Shown here piece after piece: positions 63,822 through 64,000 of a stretch of 64,000 nucleotides of DNA. The position numbers and the translations under genes were made by a program. Location of the stretch: NCBI GenBank assembly GCA_036272595.1, contig DATAYM010000017.1, forward strand, positions 1 through 64,000, written 5' to 3'. Position 1 is the stretch's first letter. Each line of letters begins with the position of its first letter. The notes under the pieces were generated by a model. The model searched no databases and was not told where the DNA came from. It saw nothing but the letters and a program-made list of their open reading frames with translations. The DNA is from Poindextera sp036272595 (GTDB taxonomy: Bacteria; Pseudomonadota; Alphaproteobacteria; Caulobacterales; Caulobacteraceae).

Positions 63822-64000
63822 ATGTCCGACGAAATCGTCCTCTATCGCTCTGTCGCCAGCCGCTCGTTCGCCGCCATCTGGATGCTGGAGGAGCTGGGCG
63901 TCCCTTACCGGATGGAGACGGTCGACATCCGCAGCGGCGCCCAGAAGGCGCCTGGCTACCTGCGCCTGAACCCCATGGGCAAGGTGCCGACCCTGGTGGT
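63822..64000 (+). CDS. Glutathione S-transferase, 5' part, cut by window edge
   Basis: 59 residues are visible: MSDEIVLYRSVASRSFAAIW, EELGVPYRMETVDI, then GYLRLNPMGKVPTLVV. This is the thioredoxin-like N-terminal domain with the glutathione-binding NPMGKVPTL loop. It follows the GNAT gene by 12 bases. Confidence 0.85.
   Translation, partial: MSDEIVLYRSVASRSFAAIWMLEELGVPYRMETVDIRSGAQKAPGYLRLNPMGKVPTLV

Overview
The window is GC-rich, densely packed DNA that looks like a chromosome segment of an alphaproteobacterium, most likely Caulobacterales (Caulobacter/Phenylobacterium-like). Pointers are the DUF1476 ATPase-inhibitor protein, the long 532-aa isocitrate lyase beside an ScfR-type regulator, the purC-purS-purQ order with a short PurL that needs PurS and PurQ, a KirBac channel, and several hybrid histidine kinases. 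The taxon is inferred from gene content; there is no rRNA here.

Layout. 1-6679: a flavin monooxygenase (cut by the edge), a MATE exporter, a GPH-type MFS carrier with a possible leader ORF, an amidohydrolase and an ScfR-type regulator. 6873-21961: a carbon and lipid block with isocitrate lyase, a TetR-controlled cluster (two phytanoyl-CoA dioxygenases, a desaturase, RidA, a CYP153-like P450 fused to an MFS transporter, a phosphotransferase), malate synthase G, a trifunctional-type hydratase/dehydrogenase and a thiolase. Two copies of one palindromic operator link the TetR gene to both dioxygenase promoters. 22536-30357: three hybrid histidine kinases around a divergent cupredoxin and an outer-membrane monoheme cytochrome-porin resembling Cyc2. 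One kinase carries a cytochrome b561 domain. Short duplicated fragments show that this locus was rearranged.

30569-35672: tRNA-Leu(UAA), CorA, a CinA/MoaB-like protein, SfsA, methionine aminopeptidase, RadC and a secreted FHGGG-repeat protein. 35789-40228: a LysR gene between inverted copies of a probable binding site, followed by four oxidoreductase or accessory genes. 40271-41896: BolA, a degenerate aldo/keto reductase and the monothiol glutaredoxin Grx4. 42035-53269: a lipoprotein, purL, an M48 protease, purQ/purS/purC, KirBac, DUF1476, purB, an MFS carrier and a glutathione transferase. 53270-55928 is an accessory patch: a microsatellite hairpin, repeats, a three-gene AT-richer module, a truncated small gene and a decayed IS1595 transposase.

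56064-64000: rpsD, a glycine-zipper protein, a divergent TetR-controlled efflux system (adaptor plus thioesterase on one side, DHA2 permease plus outer-membrane channel on the other), then VOC, GNAT and glutathione-transferase genes, the last cut by the edge.

The first third reads as lipid or hydrocarbon metabolism: oxygenases and a CYP153-like P450 attack the substrate, the hydratase/dehydrogenase and thiolase yield acetyl-CoA, and isocitrate lyase with malate synthase G assimilates it. The most novel candidates are the b561-kinase/cupredoxin/cytochrome-porin locus and the P450-MFS fusion with its TetR regulon.
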